Counted from the stretch's first letter, positions 17,855 to 26,801 are shown. The stretch: 37,173 nucleotides of DNA from an uncultured Halocynthiibacter sp. (GCA_947503035.1 CANNCD010000011.1:1-37173), one strand, 5' to 3'. Program-made: numbers and translations. The notes: generated by a model not told the origin, from the sequence alone.

Positions 17855-18411
17855 TGGACCTGATGAGAAACAAACAAGCCTTAATGGTTGGCTTCATCCT
17901 CATTGTCACCATCGCTTTTGGGGCATTTCTTCTGAGCGGCATCTCCAGTTGGCGTGGCAACGTATTCGACCTCTCTGCTTCGCTCACCTCGGAACGCCAT
18001 CGTCTTGAGCAAAGCGTTGCTCGGCTATCGAATGAAAAAAACGCATTCCAAACCGATGACGTTTCACGCCTGTTGTGGGAAGCACGCCAAACAGCTGAAG
18101 CTACTGCGAAAATTCAATCGGGCATAAACAATATAGCGGGGAATGCAGGCATCAAAATGCGTTCAATCGCTCCGATACAAAACAACCATCAAGACAGTTT
18201 TGCGTCCATCAGCTTTCGACTTGAATTTGAGGCAAACCTTGTTCTTCTTGTGCCCTTCTTGAAAGAGCTCGAGTATTCCCAACCCGCAGTCGTTGTGACG
18301 TCCGCCCATATTCGAAGACTTGCACGCCCAACGACCACAAGCACGCACCCCGATATCTTTGTGCAACTCGAGGTCACCGCGCCGATCATAGTAAAACCGG
18401 TGCCACAATGA
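17854..18411 (+). CDS. gspM: Type II secretion protein GspM
   Basis: A small bitopic inner-membrane protein of the T2SS assembly platform. One membrane helix lies near the N-terminus (about 9-29), followed by a coiled coil (about 38-65, ASLTSERHRLEQSVARLSNE) and a periplasmic ferredoxin-like domain (about 80-180, ISFRLEFEANLVLLVPFLKE then VVVTSAHIRRLARP). This matches the GspM_II form common in alphaproteobacteria, 185 aa. It starts inside the gspL stop and overlaps the next gene by four bases, so translation of all three is coupled. Confidence 0.85.
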   Translation: MDLMRNKQALMVGFILIVTIAFGAFLLSGISSWRGNVFDLSASLTSERHRLEQSVARLSNEKNAFQTDDVSRLLWEARQTAEATAKIQSGINNIAGNAGIKMRSIAPIQNNHQDSFASISFRLEFEANLVLLVPFLKELEYSQPAVVVTSAHIRRLARPTTTSTHPDIFVQLEVTAPIIVKPVPQ

Positions 18412-18920
18412 AACAGCTCTATCTAGCACTAATAGGGTCCAGCATTTTGGCAAGCCTCACATTGATAGCAGGTCACACATCCTGGAAGCTCGCCGTCGCG
18501 CACCCCGCCCCCACACCACCGCAGCTATTGGTAGTAGATCGCGCAGAACCCTCTGAGGGGCAAAAACAGCCGCGCCTACCTATCCAGCGTCCCGAGGTTT
18601 TTTACAACGCGATCCTGGATCGCCCTCTGTTTAACGCCAACCGCCGTCCAGTGATCCAACAAGCTAAGTCTGAAGAAAACACAAGTCGTCCAGTTGTTCC
18701 TGCGTCATCGCGCCCTCAGGAACTGCCGGCGGGGCTCTCTGTGAATGGCGTTCTATCTGGGGGTCCCAGCCCCACAGCGCTTGTTGGAACCGATTCCTCG
18801 GGCCCAGTATGGATATCAGAAGGCGAAGAAATCGAGGGTTGGGTTCTAACCAAAATTAGCGCATATGAAGTAAAATTTTCTAACGGCGCCCGCGAAGTAA
18901 ATGTGGAGTTATTTAAGTGA
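18408..18920 (+). CDS. gspC: GspC-like T2SS protein (HR domain only, no PDZ)
   Basis: A 170-residue protein with an N-terminal membrane helix (about 5-25), a Pro-rich linker (30-60), the segment NAILDRPLFNANRRPVI (about 68-84) typical of GspC/GspN-type proteins, and a short beta domain at the C-terminus (LSVNGVLSGGPSPTALV..., 110-165) resembling the GspC homology region that binds the secretin N0 domain. The C-terminal PDZ or coiled coil of enterobacterial GspC is absent. It would connect the inner-membrane platform to GspD. ATGA overlap with gspM and GTGA overlap with gspD. The exact family (GspC versus a GspP/N-like variant) is the main uncertainty. Confidence 0.75.
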   Translation: MKQLYLALIGSSILASLTLIAGHTSWKLAVAHPAPTPPQLLVVDRAEPSEGQKQPRLPIQRPEVFYNAILDRPLFNANRRPVIQQAKSEENTSRPVVPASSRPQELPAGLSVNGVLSGGPSPTALVGTDSSGPVWISEGEEIEGWVLTKISAYEVKFSNGAREVNVELFK

Positions 18921-20923
18921 CACGAATTTCAACCGTATCAATATGTACATTTGTTCTACTCGCTGCGGTGTTTCTCGTGACAGCCTGCGCACCCACGTCT
19001 ACAGGACAGCGACCTCGCCCGTCTCTTCTGGCCAATATGCAAAACGCTCCAGGGGGCGAAAGCTCGGCCATTGAGACGTTCCAAGCAGCGTTGAACGGCC
19101 CTACATCCGATCGGCGTGTTGTCGGTACAGATAATTTTTTGGCAGACGCTGATCGAAACAAGACGCGCCTTGTTGAGACTTCCAACAAGGGCGAATTCAC
19201 CCTGAACCTCATTGATGTTCCAGTCGAGCAAGCGGCCCATGCGGTTTTGGGTGAGGCTCTCGAGAAAAGCTACACAGTTGAACCTGAGCTGAATGCCAGC
19301 ATTACATTGCAAACGACACAGCCTCTCACTGAACGGGAACTGCTGGAAACCTTTCAAACGATCCTCGAATTGAACGGCGCAGTCATGCAAGAGTCCAACA
19401 ACATGATCAATATTGTTTCAACGAACGGTGCAACCCAACGGGTTGGGCGCGCTGGCGCGTCACAAACACTTGGTGCGCGTGTTGTGGCCATACCGCTTCG
19501 ATACATAGGGACCACAGAGATGGTCCGCCTCCTTGAGCCGATCGCTGGGTCGTCAGTTCGTCTACAACCCATCGCTGCTCGAAATATTCTTTTGATTTCG
19601 GGAACGCGTGACGAAATCAACGCCGCGATCGAGGCCGTGAACTTGTTTGATGTGGACGTCCTTAAGGGCAAATCAGTCGGGTTGTTCAAACTCCGTGCCG
19701 CTGAACCCGAAGCGGTCGTGGAAGAACTCAACATCATCTTTGAAAATCAAGAAGGCGGAAGCCTTCAAAACGTGATAACTTTCGTTCCTTCGTCACGACT
19801 AAGCGCGGTTCTTGTCGTGTCTTCTCGGTCCTCATATCTACAGGACGCAGAGCGTTGGATTCGCGACCTAGATAAAACTGCTGGTGGATCGCAACGCAGA
19901 CCTGTCGTGTACAATCTGCAAAATCGGAGCGCACCCGATCTCGCTCCAATCCTTTCCGAAATGCTTGACGACGTGTCCGCCGCAGAATCTTCAAATGTCG
20001 AAGGAAGCCCCCGCGTTATAGCCGACGAAACAAAAAATGCGGTCATCGTGTGGGGGAACGACAGCGAACAAGAGAGTCTCGCAAAGCTCATTTATTCACT
20101 CGACACAACTCCTGTGCAAGTTTTGCTTGAGGCCACAATCGCTGAAGTGTCTCTAAACGACGAACTGAGTTTTGGCCTGCGGTGGTTTTTTGAAAACGGA
20201 AGCGCAACCTCAACATTCACAGACTCGGCCAGTGGCAGCACAGGCGCGACATTCCCGGGGCTATCGCTCATCTTCGAGGGCACCAGTTCTGCGGTCGCGA
20301 TCAATGCACTTAACTCAATTACAAATGTAAACGTAGTGTCGTCGCCCAGCCTGCTCGTGGTGGACAACCAAGAGGCAAAGCTACAAATCGGTGACGAGGT
20401 CCCCATTGCAACACAACAAGTTCAAGACACCGGTTCACTCGATGCACCAGTGGTCAACACAATCTCATTTAGAGACACTGGGATCATCTTAAACGTTAAG
20501 CCCAGAGTTTCATCAAGTGGTCAGGTGTCTCTTGAAATTGAACAAGAAGTGAGCAGTGTGGCCAGCACAACAACTTCGGGCATCGATAGCCCGACGATCT
20601 CTACCCGAAAAATTGAAACTTCGGTGGTCGTATCAGACGGCCAAACAATCGCCCTTGGCGGGTTAATCCAAGAAAACAACAATCGCAACAACGCACAAAT
20701 CCCGGGTGCCGGCGATATTCCAGTCCTTGGGGCATTGTTCCGCAATAGAAGCGATACGGTGAGCCGAACCGAGCTGCTTATTCTCATTACGCCTCGTGTG
20801 ATTAGAAATGGACAAGAGTCTCGTAGCGTGACCGATGAACTACGCAATCGCCTGGGCGGAGCAAACGGGCTTATCTCCAATGGAATAAGCTCGCCTGATA
20901 CAGGCCACCGCGCCATCAATTAA
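18917..20923 (+). CDS. gspD: Type II secretion outer-membrane secretin GspD (lipoprotein)
   Basis: Forms the outer-membrane channel. At 668 aa it has a signal peptide with lipobox LVTA|C (Cys24), so it is predicted to be lipidated. It then has N0 (about 92-172, FTLNLIDVPVEQAAHAVLGE), N1-N3 (175-400, including VVAIPLRYIGTTEMVRLLEP and VFNLQ-type repeats), and the secretin domain (about 405-640) with VNVVSSPSLLVVDNQEAKLQ, GDEVPIATQ and the end segment SRTELLILITPRVI. Self-lipidation would allow targeting without a separate pilotin, and none is encoded here. GTG start at 18917 within the stop of the preceding gene. The secretin domain is complete. Confidence 0.96.
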   Translation: MTRISTVSICTFVLLAAVFLVTACAPTSTGQRPRPSLLANMQNAPGGESSAIETFQAALNGPTSDRRVVGTDNFLADADRNKTRLVETSNKGEFTLNLIDVPVEQAAHAVLGEALEKSYTVEPELNASITLQTTQPLTERELLETFQTILELNGAVMQESNNMINIVSTNGATQRVGRAGASQTLGARVVAIPLRYIGTTEMVRLLEPIAGSSVRLQPIAARNILLISGTRDEINAAIEAVNLFDVDVLKGKSVGLFKLRAAEPEAVVEELNIIFENQEGGSLQNVITFVPSSRLSAVLVVSSRSSYLQDAERWIRDLDKTAGGSQRRPVVYNLQNRSAPDLAPILSEMLDDVSAAESSNVEGSPRVIADETKNAVIVWGNDSEQESLAKLIYSLDTTPVQVLLEATIAEVSLNDELSFGLRWFFENGSATSTFTDSASGSTGATFPGLSLIFEGTSSAVAINALNSITNVNVVSSPSLLVVDNQEAKLQIGDEVPIATQQVQDTGSLDAPVVNTISFRDTGIILNVKPRVSSSGQVSLEIEQEVSSVASTTTSGIDSPTISTRKIETSVVVSDGQTIALGGLIQENNNRNNAQIPGAGDIPVLGALFRNRSDTVSRTELLILITPRVIRNGQESRSVTDELRNRLGGANGLISNGISSPDTGHRAIN

Positions 20924-20946
20924 GCCCCTTCTCGAAAGAAACGCGC

Positions 20947-22161
20947 GTGCCGAGTTTTTCATTTCAAGCTCTCGATCCAAGTGGAAAAGCAGTCAGCGGG
21001 GAACTGATCTGTGATACCGAATCTGCGGCATTGGACATTCTTGATGAGCGCGGCTGTGTTCCAATTTCCGTGGTCGAAGGTGCAGCCAAAGCACCTTGGT
21101 GGGCACGAGATATTTCTTTTGGTCCGCCAAAGCCGATAAGCAACAATGTCCTAGAACCGTTTTTCGACTCTTTATCGACAATGCTGTCGGCAAACCTTCC
21201 ACTTGCCCAAGCCCTTCGATCCTGCGCTGACATGACAGAAGACAAAGCATTTCGCTACGCCATAACCAATACGGCCCGAGACGTCGAAAATGGTGATCCA
21301 CTCCACACGGCATTCGCAAAACACGCAACAAACCTCCCAGCTAGACTCATTTCGCTCGTAGAACTTGGTGAACGTTCGAATACCCTTCCAAATGTTACCG
21401 AGCGCATCGCAACATCGCTTCGGGCCGAAATCCGAACATCACGCCAGCTTCAACAGGCTCTAATTTATCCAGCAATATTGCTGGCAATGTCTATTCTGGT
21501 GATTGGGCTGCTGGTTTTCTATCTCGCACCAACACTCGCCCCAGTATTTCGCTCGTCAAATTCTGAGCCACCATTTGTGATTGCGCTTATGCTGTCTCTC
21601 AGAGATGGCGTGACAACACATATTGCGACCACCATGGGGGTATCCACATTTGGTTTAATAGGCCTAGTCGTACTTGGTCCGCGCATCATTCGGATGTTCC
21701 ATACACTTCTTGAGTACCTCCCAGTCACTGGACGATATATTCAGCAGAAGGAAACACTGAATTTTTGCAGTACTCTCGATATGCTATTGAGTAGCGGCTC
21801 GCAGCTCCAGCACGCCATGAAAATAGCCGCGGACACCGCACAATCTCCCAAATGGAAACGTGCACTTGCGGACGCTGTAGACGCGATTGAGGATGGAGCC
21901 ACACTCAGAACCACAATCTTAAGCCAAGAACTTGTGGACCCCCTAACAACCGCGGTTCTAAGTACAGGCGAGCAAACTGACAGCCTTCACAAGGTTCTTC
22001 CTCCCGCAATAGCGAAGCTCGAGGATCAAACGGCCGCGACGCTCGCACAAGCCGTCAAACTTTTGACCCCGATCCTAACGCTGCTCATCGGCTTCACCGT
22101 TGGTGCGATTATTCTATCGACGATTTCAGCAATAATGGACCTGAACGATGCAGTGCTTTAG
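20947..22161 (+). CDS. gspF: Type II secretion inner-membrane platform protein GspF
   Basis: The polytopic platform protein rotated or gripped by GspE. At 404 aa it has two repeated T2SSF helical domains (about 65-190 and 270-390: FFDSLSTMLSANLPLAQALR and LDMLLSSGSQLQHAMKIAAD) and three membrane segments (about 170-195, 220-245, 375-395). The N-terminal strand region (FSFQALDPSGKAVSGEL) is typical. GTG start at 20947, 23 bases after gspD. It overlaps gspH by 14 bases. Confidence 0.95.
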   Translation: MPSFSFQALDPSGKAVSGELICDTESAALDILDERGCVPISVVEGAAKAPWWARDISFGPPKPISNNVLEPFFDSLSTMLSANLPLAQALRSCADMTEDKAFRYAITNTARDVENGDPLHTAFAKHATNLPARLISLVELGERSNTLPNVTERIATSLRAEIRTSRQLQQALIYPAILLAMSILVIGLLVFYLAPTLAPVFRSSNSEPPFVIALMLSLRDGVTTHIATTMGVSTFGLIGLVVLGPRIIRMFHTLLEYLPVTGRYIQQKETLNFCSTLDMLLSSGSQLQHAMKIAADTAQSPKWKRALADAVDAIEDGATLRTTILSQELVDPLTTAVLSTGEQTDSLHKVLPPAIAKLEDQTAATLAQAVKLLTPILTLLIGFTVGAIILSTISAIMDLNDAVL

Positions 22162-22531
22162 TTCGAATTCGGCGTCACCACGGTCGGGATTTTCAATGCT
22201 TGAGATCATGGTCGTCCTCGCTGTCCTTGCTCTATCTATTGGTGTCTTGTCCAGCGGAGCCAGTGGCCCCTCAGACTCTGTGAAAGCACAGGGTCGTGTC
22301 GCCGTATTGTCTAGAGACATCGCAAACACACACAACAATGCTGCCCGTCTTGGACAAACCCAACGCCTATATCTGCTGGATGATACCTGCATTGCCGACG
22401 GGTATGAACTGGTGTTCTTTTCTGATGGCACTGCCGAGCCAGTCCGCTTCTGTATTCTAGTATCGGCGCAGGAGAGATGGTTCGAAATCGATCCGTTAAC
22501 CGCTACTCTTATTCACGCTACTGCCCCATGA
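22148..22531 (+). CDS. gspH: Minor pseudopilin GspH
   Basis: A type IV prepilin-like N-terminus: a 14-residue leader ending RSG, then FSMLEIMVVLAVLALSIG with Glu at +5, cleaved by the prepilin peptidase after Gly. Total 127 aa, typical of GspH. The C-terminal part is a short beta domain with two Cys (DDTC..., RFC) that may form a disulphide. It overlaps gspF by 14 bases and gspI by four. Confidence 0.85.
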   Translation: MQCFSSNSASPRSGFSMLEIMVVLAVLALSIGVLSSGASGPSDSVKAQGRVAVLSRDIANTHNNAARLGQTQRLYLLDDTCIADGYELVFFSDGTAEPVRFCILVSAQERWFEIDPLTATLIHATAP

Positions 22532-22884
22532 AGAGACGTGCCGGATATTCTCTTTTGGAGGTATTAATTGCCTTTGCAGTCATGTCGCTTGTCCTTAGCG
22601 CAGTGGTTCCCAACCAAGCCCTGCTCCTGTCACTTGCGTCAGATCAAGAGCAAAAGGTTTTGGCCCTTGATTTCGCCGTGTCGATCTCAGAACGGCTTGG
22701 CATAGATGCTCCGATCAAGCTCGGAGTGTCCGAAACCACCTATGGCGATTGGCGTGTTCAAACCATCGTCGAGTCCTACGGCGCATCCGACTATCTGCCA
22801 GACTTGGCCCAAGCGCACATAACTATATCTGGAGCTGATGGGCGCCTTCTTGCAACCCTAAAAACACTGGTGGCTACCCAATGA
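22528..22884 (+). CDS. gspI: Minor pseudopilin GspI
   Basis: The start is set at the ATG at 22528, which overlaps the gspH stop as ATGA and gives the short leader MKRRAG before YSLLEVLIAFAVMSLVLSAV (Glu at +5). A longer open frame upstream (from 22477) lies wholly inside gspH and would spoil the prepilin signal. 118 aa, the usual GspI size; the C-terminal part contains a YGDWRVQTIVE strand typical of the family. It forms the pseudopilus tip complex with GspJ and GspK. Confidence 0.88.
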   Translation: MKRRAGYSLLEVLIAFAVMSLVLSAVVPNQALLLSLASDQEQKVLALDFAVSISERLGIDAPIKLGVSETTYGDWRVQTIVESYGASDYLPDLAQAHITISGADGRLLATLKTLVATQ

Positions 22885-23462
22885 CTCGGGGAAAGCGGGG
22901 TCTAAGCCTACTAGAGCTTCTTGTCGCTCTGGCCCTTTTGGCAGTCATTACCGTGGGGCTGATAACGACCACATCCCTAGGAGTCAGACTCTTAGATCGG
23001 ACGCAAGAAATCTCGAAAAACCAAAACGAAATTGCCCTTCGTATCCGTCTTCGAAGCTGGATCAAAAATATCAGTTCCCCGACCCTTCTATCAAACATTC
23101 CATCGGGTATGTTTGGAACGGACAGGAGACTTAGTTTCAATACCTTCGCGGCGACTCCATTCCACGGACAAGCCGCAGCAATGAATGTAGTGCTGGAGCA
23201 AGAAGGCTCTGATCTAACCATGGCACTTTCATTTCTCGACGACGTCGGCTCAGTCCTCGATCAAGATCGGCGCGTGTTGCTTCGCGACGTGACGGAACTC
23301 AAAATATCATACTTTGATGGTACCCAAGACCAACCAAACTGGATCACAGAGTGGAGCGAGGAAACGCGGCTCCCTCAGCTGATACGTATCACAGCAAATC
23401 AGGGGACCACTCCTCCGTGGCCAGAATTCACAATAGCCCCGATCCTCTACTTCGAGAATTAA
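22881..23462 (+). CDS. gspJ: Minor pseudopilin GspJ
   Basis: The leader MTRGKRG precedes LSLLELLVALALLAVITVGL with Glu at +5 and a long hydrophobic helix. The remaining ~160 residues form the beta-rich GspJ domain (VLEQEGSDLTMALSFLDD, VLLRDVTELKISYFDG, RLPQLIRITA), 193 aa in all. ATGA overlap with gspI. Its TAA stop interlocks with the convergent gspG stop in TTAA at 23459-23462, so there is no room for a terminator between the two. Confidence 0.88.
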   Translation: MTRGKRGLSLLELLVALALLAVITVGLITTTSLGVRLLDRTQEISKNQNEIALRIRLRSWIKNISSPTLLSNIPSGMFGTDRRLSFNTFAATPFHGQAAAMNVVLEQEGSDLTMALSFLDDVGSVLDQDRRVLLRDVTELKISYFDGTQDQPNWITEWSEETRLPQLIRITANQGTTPPWPEFTIAPILYFEN

Positions 23463-23887
23463 CCGCCGACGTCGGCATCTTCGCCGCTTCCGCCACGTGT
23501 TCCATCTCGTCCAAAAGATTCAACGGAAAAATCATGTCCGTCCCTTGGTTCCTTATAGAGATAGTCGCGACCCCATGGATCAGATATCGCTGCTGTATCA
23601 TCCAGATACGGACCTGACCACTGAGCCTCTCCGGACGGGGACGTCACCAATACAGCCAGCCCCTCAGCCTCGGATGGATATCGACCAACGTCGATGTAAA
23701 AAAGTTGAACCGCTTGTTTAAGCTGATTTATCTGCAAAGACGCGGCCTCCGTTTTGGCGCGACCCAAATACCCGATCAACCTCGGGCCGACGACCCCAGC
23801 GATCAATGCAATGATTGATAGGACGACCAGAACTTCTAAAATCGTCACTCCGGCTTTGCGACTCAATTTTTTATTAATGACTTTCAT
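23459..23887 (-). CDS. gspG: Major pseudopilin GspG
   Basis: The main pseudopilus subunit. The leader MKVINKKLSRKAG precedes VTILEVLVVLSIIALIAGVV (Glu at +5), followed by the diagnostic GspG body: RAKTEAASLQINQLKQAVQL, FYIDVGRYPSEAEGLAVLV, and DPWGRDYLY near the end. The C-terminal loop (FGRDGTRGGSGEDADVGG) matches the Ca-binding loop of GspG. 142 aa. It lies on the minus strand right after the prepilin peptidase (1-base gap, AGGG in front of its ATG) and converges on gspJ, so it is expressed from the opposite strand to the other pseudopilins. Confidence 0.95.
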   Translation of the reverse strand: MKVINKKLSRKAGVTILEVLVVLSIIALIAGVVGPRLIGYLGRAKTEAASLQINQLKQAVQLFYIDVGRYPSEAEGLAVLVTSPSGEAQWSGPYLDDTAAISDPWGRDYLYKEPRDGHDFSVESFGRDGTRGGSGEDADVGG

Positions 23888-23888
23888 T

Positions 23889-24437
23889 TCATACCCTCAG
23901 CAACCAAATGGCCCACGTCGAAAAACACAGAAACGGGCCGAACGCGATACCCATGTGCTTCAAATCCGAAAAGCTCGATCGGCGCAACAAAGATATCAAT
24001 GTTATCGCAATCACTCCCGAAACTGCGGCCATCAATAACATGGTCCCTGTGTTATCAAACCCAAGCCACGCCCCGATCCCCATCATGAGCTTTACATCAC
24101 CAAACCCGAGACCTTCGAAACCACGGAAGCGTGCGTAAAATAGCCCAACCGCCCAAACCAACGCTGCCCAAGTCGTCCCTGAAACGAGGGCCCAGACCAT
24201 GTCTTGTCGTCCCATCTGCCACGCAAACGCAAGGCCCGTCAAAGCAAGAAGTAGCGATGCGGTATCTGGTATTTCGAAACGATCAAAATCGACAACGCTG
24301 ACCCAAATCAGTATGGTTGCTAAGATGAGAGCTTTCAGGTCCCATGGGCTGTCAAAGTTGAAATACAAAAAAACAGCAAGATAGCAGAGCATATGCCCAA
24401 AAATCACAACAAACTGTTTTTTGTACCAAGCGCCCAT
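23889..24437 (-). CDS. gspO: Prepilin peptidase (A24 aspartic protease, GspO/PilD-like)
   Basis: A polytopic inner-membrane peptidase that removes pseudopilin leaders. Catalytic Asp residues lie in VVDFDRFEIPD and GFGDVKLM, the two A24 active-site motifs. The protein (about 182 aa) has only the membrane protease part; the N-terminal cytosolic methylase domain with its Cys pairs, present in classical PilD, is missing, as in many alphaproteobacterial and CpaA-type enzymes. I use the ATG at 24437 because AGGG lies 8 bases upstream; an in-frame ATG at 24464 would overlap gspK. Its start abuts the gspK start (CAT|ATG), so their promoters must lie inside each other's coding sequence. Confidence 0.88.
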   Translation of the reverse strand: MGAWYKKQFVVIFGHMLCYLAVFLYFNFDSPWDLKALILATILIWVSVVDFDRFEIPDTASLLLALTGLAFAWQMGRQDMVWALVSGTTWAALVWAVGLFYARFRGFEGLGFGDVKLMMGIGAWLGFDNTGTMLLMAAVSGVIAITLISLLRRSSFSDLKHMGIAFGPFLCFSTWAIWLLRV

Positions 24438-25136
24438 ATGATGAACCCTATGACGCATGAACAATCAGTGCAACGAAATGCCCGACCAAGAATCCGAGGT
24501 TTTGCGCTTATTGTCGTATTATCCGGTCTTGCAATCATCACTGCGCTATTTGCCATATCAAGCAACCGAGGGCTTGGAATACTCGCCCGATCATCCACTG
24601 AATCTCAAATACTCACTCGCGCCCATGTGAGACACGAGGTCCTATTTCTTGCCTCGAAAATCGTATTGGAGCCAACCATGCCTCGGGTGATCACTCTGCC
24701 GCCTCCGTATGCGAATATGCCTGTTCACCTAACCGATGTCGGACAGTTGATTGACCTCAATTCAAGCGCCCCACAGTTAGTCGACCTTCTGTTCGAAGAG
24801 CTCAATCTCTCACCTGACCAACGTCAACGTTTCCGACAGTGGCGCCGAACCGGATCTCGGGTTCTCAGAGTTACGGACCTGTTCCGGATTTTGGAAATTT
24901 CCCCATCGGACGCACCCGAGATTTTTCATCTCGCAACGGTTCACTCGGGAAGAGTTGGAATTTCCGAGCCAGAAATTGATGATGCTATCTACAATTTCAC
25001 ACGGCGGCTTCCGGCAGCGTTGCAGACACCGCCAACAGGAAATACGTTCGTTGTTTCTCTAGCACGAAACAGTGGATACCTTGGGGTCGTCAGATTAACG
25101 TCCCAAGGTCGTGGAATAGTGCTCGAAGCGGAATAG
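24438..25136 (+). CDS. gspK: Minor pseudopilin GspK
   Basis: The leader ends PRIRG before FALIVVLSGLAIITALFA. The +5 Glu is absent, as is typical for GspK, the tip subunit. The body contains the SAM-like GspK segment DLNSSAPQLVDLLFEELNLS...FRQWRRTGSRVLRVTDLFRI (a helix-hairpin region around 100-165). About 230 aa, shorter than enterobacterial GspK (~320). Starts at 24438, 24441 or 24450 are all possible; 24393 is open too but would lengthen the leader to 36 residues. No strong ribosome site decides. The gene is on plus, divergent from the prepilin peptidase. Confidence 0.82.
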   Translation: MMNPMTHEQSVQRNARPRIRGFALIVVLSGLAIITALFAISSNRGLGILARSSTESQILTRAHVRHEVLFLASKIVLEPTMPRVITLPPPYANMPVHLTDVGQLIDLNSSAPQLVDLLFEELNLSPDQRQRFRQWRRTGSRVLRVTDLFRILEISPSDAPEIFHLATVHSGRVGISEPEIDDAIYNFTRRLPAALQTPPTGNTFVVSLARNSGYLGVVRLTSQGRGIVLEAE

Positions 25137-25463
25137 CGTACGGGAAAAACCAAATAGAATTCGTGTAAAGCGTCTGGCCAACTGGAGGTATCGCGAAAAT
25201 CAAAATTGTTTAACGATCAGGCAAGGGGCCTTGGCCCCGCGCAGTTGTTTTGCTTGCAAAACGACGGAGCGCCCCCACGGCGTAAGTGGCAGACAGGTAG
25301 CTCTCAAAGCTACCTACAGTCTGTCTCTATGGGTAGAAAACGCGCCCCGACGTATCGGATATCCACAGCTTTCGGCACGCCATTCCCTCAGGGTACGAAA
25401 TCCAGTTTTGAACTTTCATGAACCTCACCGAGCCTTTCTGAAACGCAACAGAAAGGAACTGTG
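25137..25463 (+). other. Candidate oriT: nested inverted repeats before the relaxase
   Basis: This 327-bp gap has no supported gene. AGGTAGCT (25295-25302) and AGCTACCT (25308-25315) are perfect arms around a 5-base loop, flanked by outer arms AGACAG (25291-25296) and CTGTCT (25321-25326). A second hairpin, GGGGCC-TT-GGCCCC, is at 25225-25238. Such structures directly upstream of a MobV relaxase are the expected place for the nick region of an origin of transfer. The left boundary of the mobile element should also lie here, somewhere after the gspK stop, but no attachment repeat can be seen. An AGAAAGGA ribosome site for the relaxase is at about 25450-25457. Confidence 0.5.
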
Positions 25464-26801
25464 ATGGCCTATCAATTCATCCATATCGAGACATACTCAA
25501 CGGCTCAGACAAAGGTTAAGGGAACGGACAACCATTTCAATTCCGCAGCTCAGGTTTTCGGGGAGGCAAGACGCGTGCCCAAATATTCTGGTCATGTAGA
25601 ACAGGTTGGAAAGGTTTATCGGCTTGGAGGAACACTCTCGGTCGCCCAACTTGAAGCAAGACACAAAGCCCTTCTGAAAGACCTGAAGGAAACGGTCACC
25701 CGCAAAGATGGCAGCACCTATGAGCGTAAGCTTCGCAAAGATGCGGCGACCCTTTATACAGAAATCCATTCGCACCCACTGCCCACCTCCTCGTTTTTGG
25801 CGGACAAGAAAACCCATGGCCCCGAGATTCAGAAATGGATCATGCTGGCGCTCGAGGACTTTCAGGCTCGCATGCCAGACGGCATCGAATGGACCGCGGT
25901 TATGCATGTCGATGAAAGCCATGTGCATTTCCATATCCTTGCGATCAATCCAAAGGATCCGAAGCTGGACGCAAACAAGCTCCACACGGGAAAAGCAGCG
26001 GCAGCAAAGCTCCGCAAGGCATTGGATGTTCCAACTGCGGTCACAGCATTGCCAAAGCCTGAACTACAGAAGCGCCCGAAGAAGCCCAAGCAACCACGCC
26101 CTTCAAAGAACCGCGAAACGCAGCGCAAGAATAAGATCAAACGAGAGGCGCAGCTAGCAAATTGGGAAAAGAAATGCCGGGATGTTGAAGCCCACAATGC
26201 TGCGTTGCTGGCGGACTGGAATACGGAAAACGCTGCGCACCTCATATCCGCGCGCAAGCAACGCGGAGCAATCCCGGAAAAGGATGCTTACACGGCTGCA
26301 ATGAAAGCGCTGCAAGATCGGTATTATGAACAGGTGGGAAAACCCTGCGGCCTCTTGCGGGACGGCCCCAGAGCCGAGCGCCTGAGCGCGGTTGAATATG
26401 GGGCACGACAGAAAAACGCGCAACGGCTGGCTTCCGATATTGAGACTATTGAAAAAGATCGCGAACGAGTCGATCAGGAAATCGATATGGTCGAAGATAT
26501 CAAAGCACGTCACGCTGATAGCCTCGTGGACTTATCCCAAAAGCAGGCAGAATTCGACGACGGGCTGGACGCCATGGAAACGCTCATCACTCAATTAGAA
26601 ACCGGTGAGGCCACAGTTTCGGATGGCGCAATCCAAATGCAAAAACCGCCCCGTTTTCTGAAGCATCTATTTCAGAAGAAGCCCGAAGAAAGCAGAACGG
26701 TTGGTCTATTCAGGCGACTTATTAAACTAATTGTCCAAGGAGTTGATAGCGGGCGCAACGTGGTCGAAACCACGCTGGAGCCCAACGAGCCTAAACTTTA
26801 G
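25464..26801 (+). CDS. mobV: MobV/Pre-family relaxase (mobilization protein)
   Basis: Nicks and binds the transferred strand at oriT. 445 aa. An N-terminal Mob/Pre domain (about 1-210) begins YQFIHIETYS, has PKYSGHVE near residue 40, and carries the metal/HUH-type motif H149-x-D-E-x-H154-x-H156-x-H158 (HVDESHVHFH, numbered from the GTG at 25461). A Lys/Pro/Arg-rich linker follows (about 195-235), then a long coiled coil (240-410) and a basic tail. The ATG at 25464 fits the AGAAAGGA site better than the in-frame GTG three bases earlier. It marks the right part of the window as a mobilizable element. The nucleophile of motif I is not obvious. Confidence 0.85.
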   Translation: MAYQFIHIETYSTAQTKVKGTDNHFNSAAQVFGEARRVPKYSGHVEQVGKVYRLGGTLSVAQLEARHKALLKDLKETVTRKDGSTYERKLRKDAATLYTEIHSHPLPTSSFLADKKTHGPEIQKWIMLALEDFQARMPDGIEWTAVMHVDESHVHFHILAINPKDPKLDANKLHTGKAAAAKLRKALDVPTAVTALPKPELQKRPKKPKQPRPSKNRETQRKNKIKREAQLANWEKKCRDVEAHNAALLADWNTENAAHLISARKQRGAIPEKDAYTAAMKALQDRYYEQVGKPCGLLRDGPRAERLSAVEYGARQKNAQRLASDIETIEKDRERVDQEIDMVEDIKARHADSLVDLSQKQAEFDDGLDAMETLITQLETGEATVSDGAIQMQKPPRFLKHLFQKKPEESRTVGLFRRLIKLIVQGVDSGRNVVETTLEPNEPKL

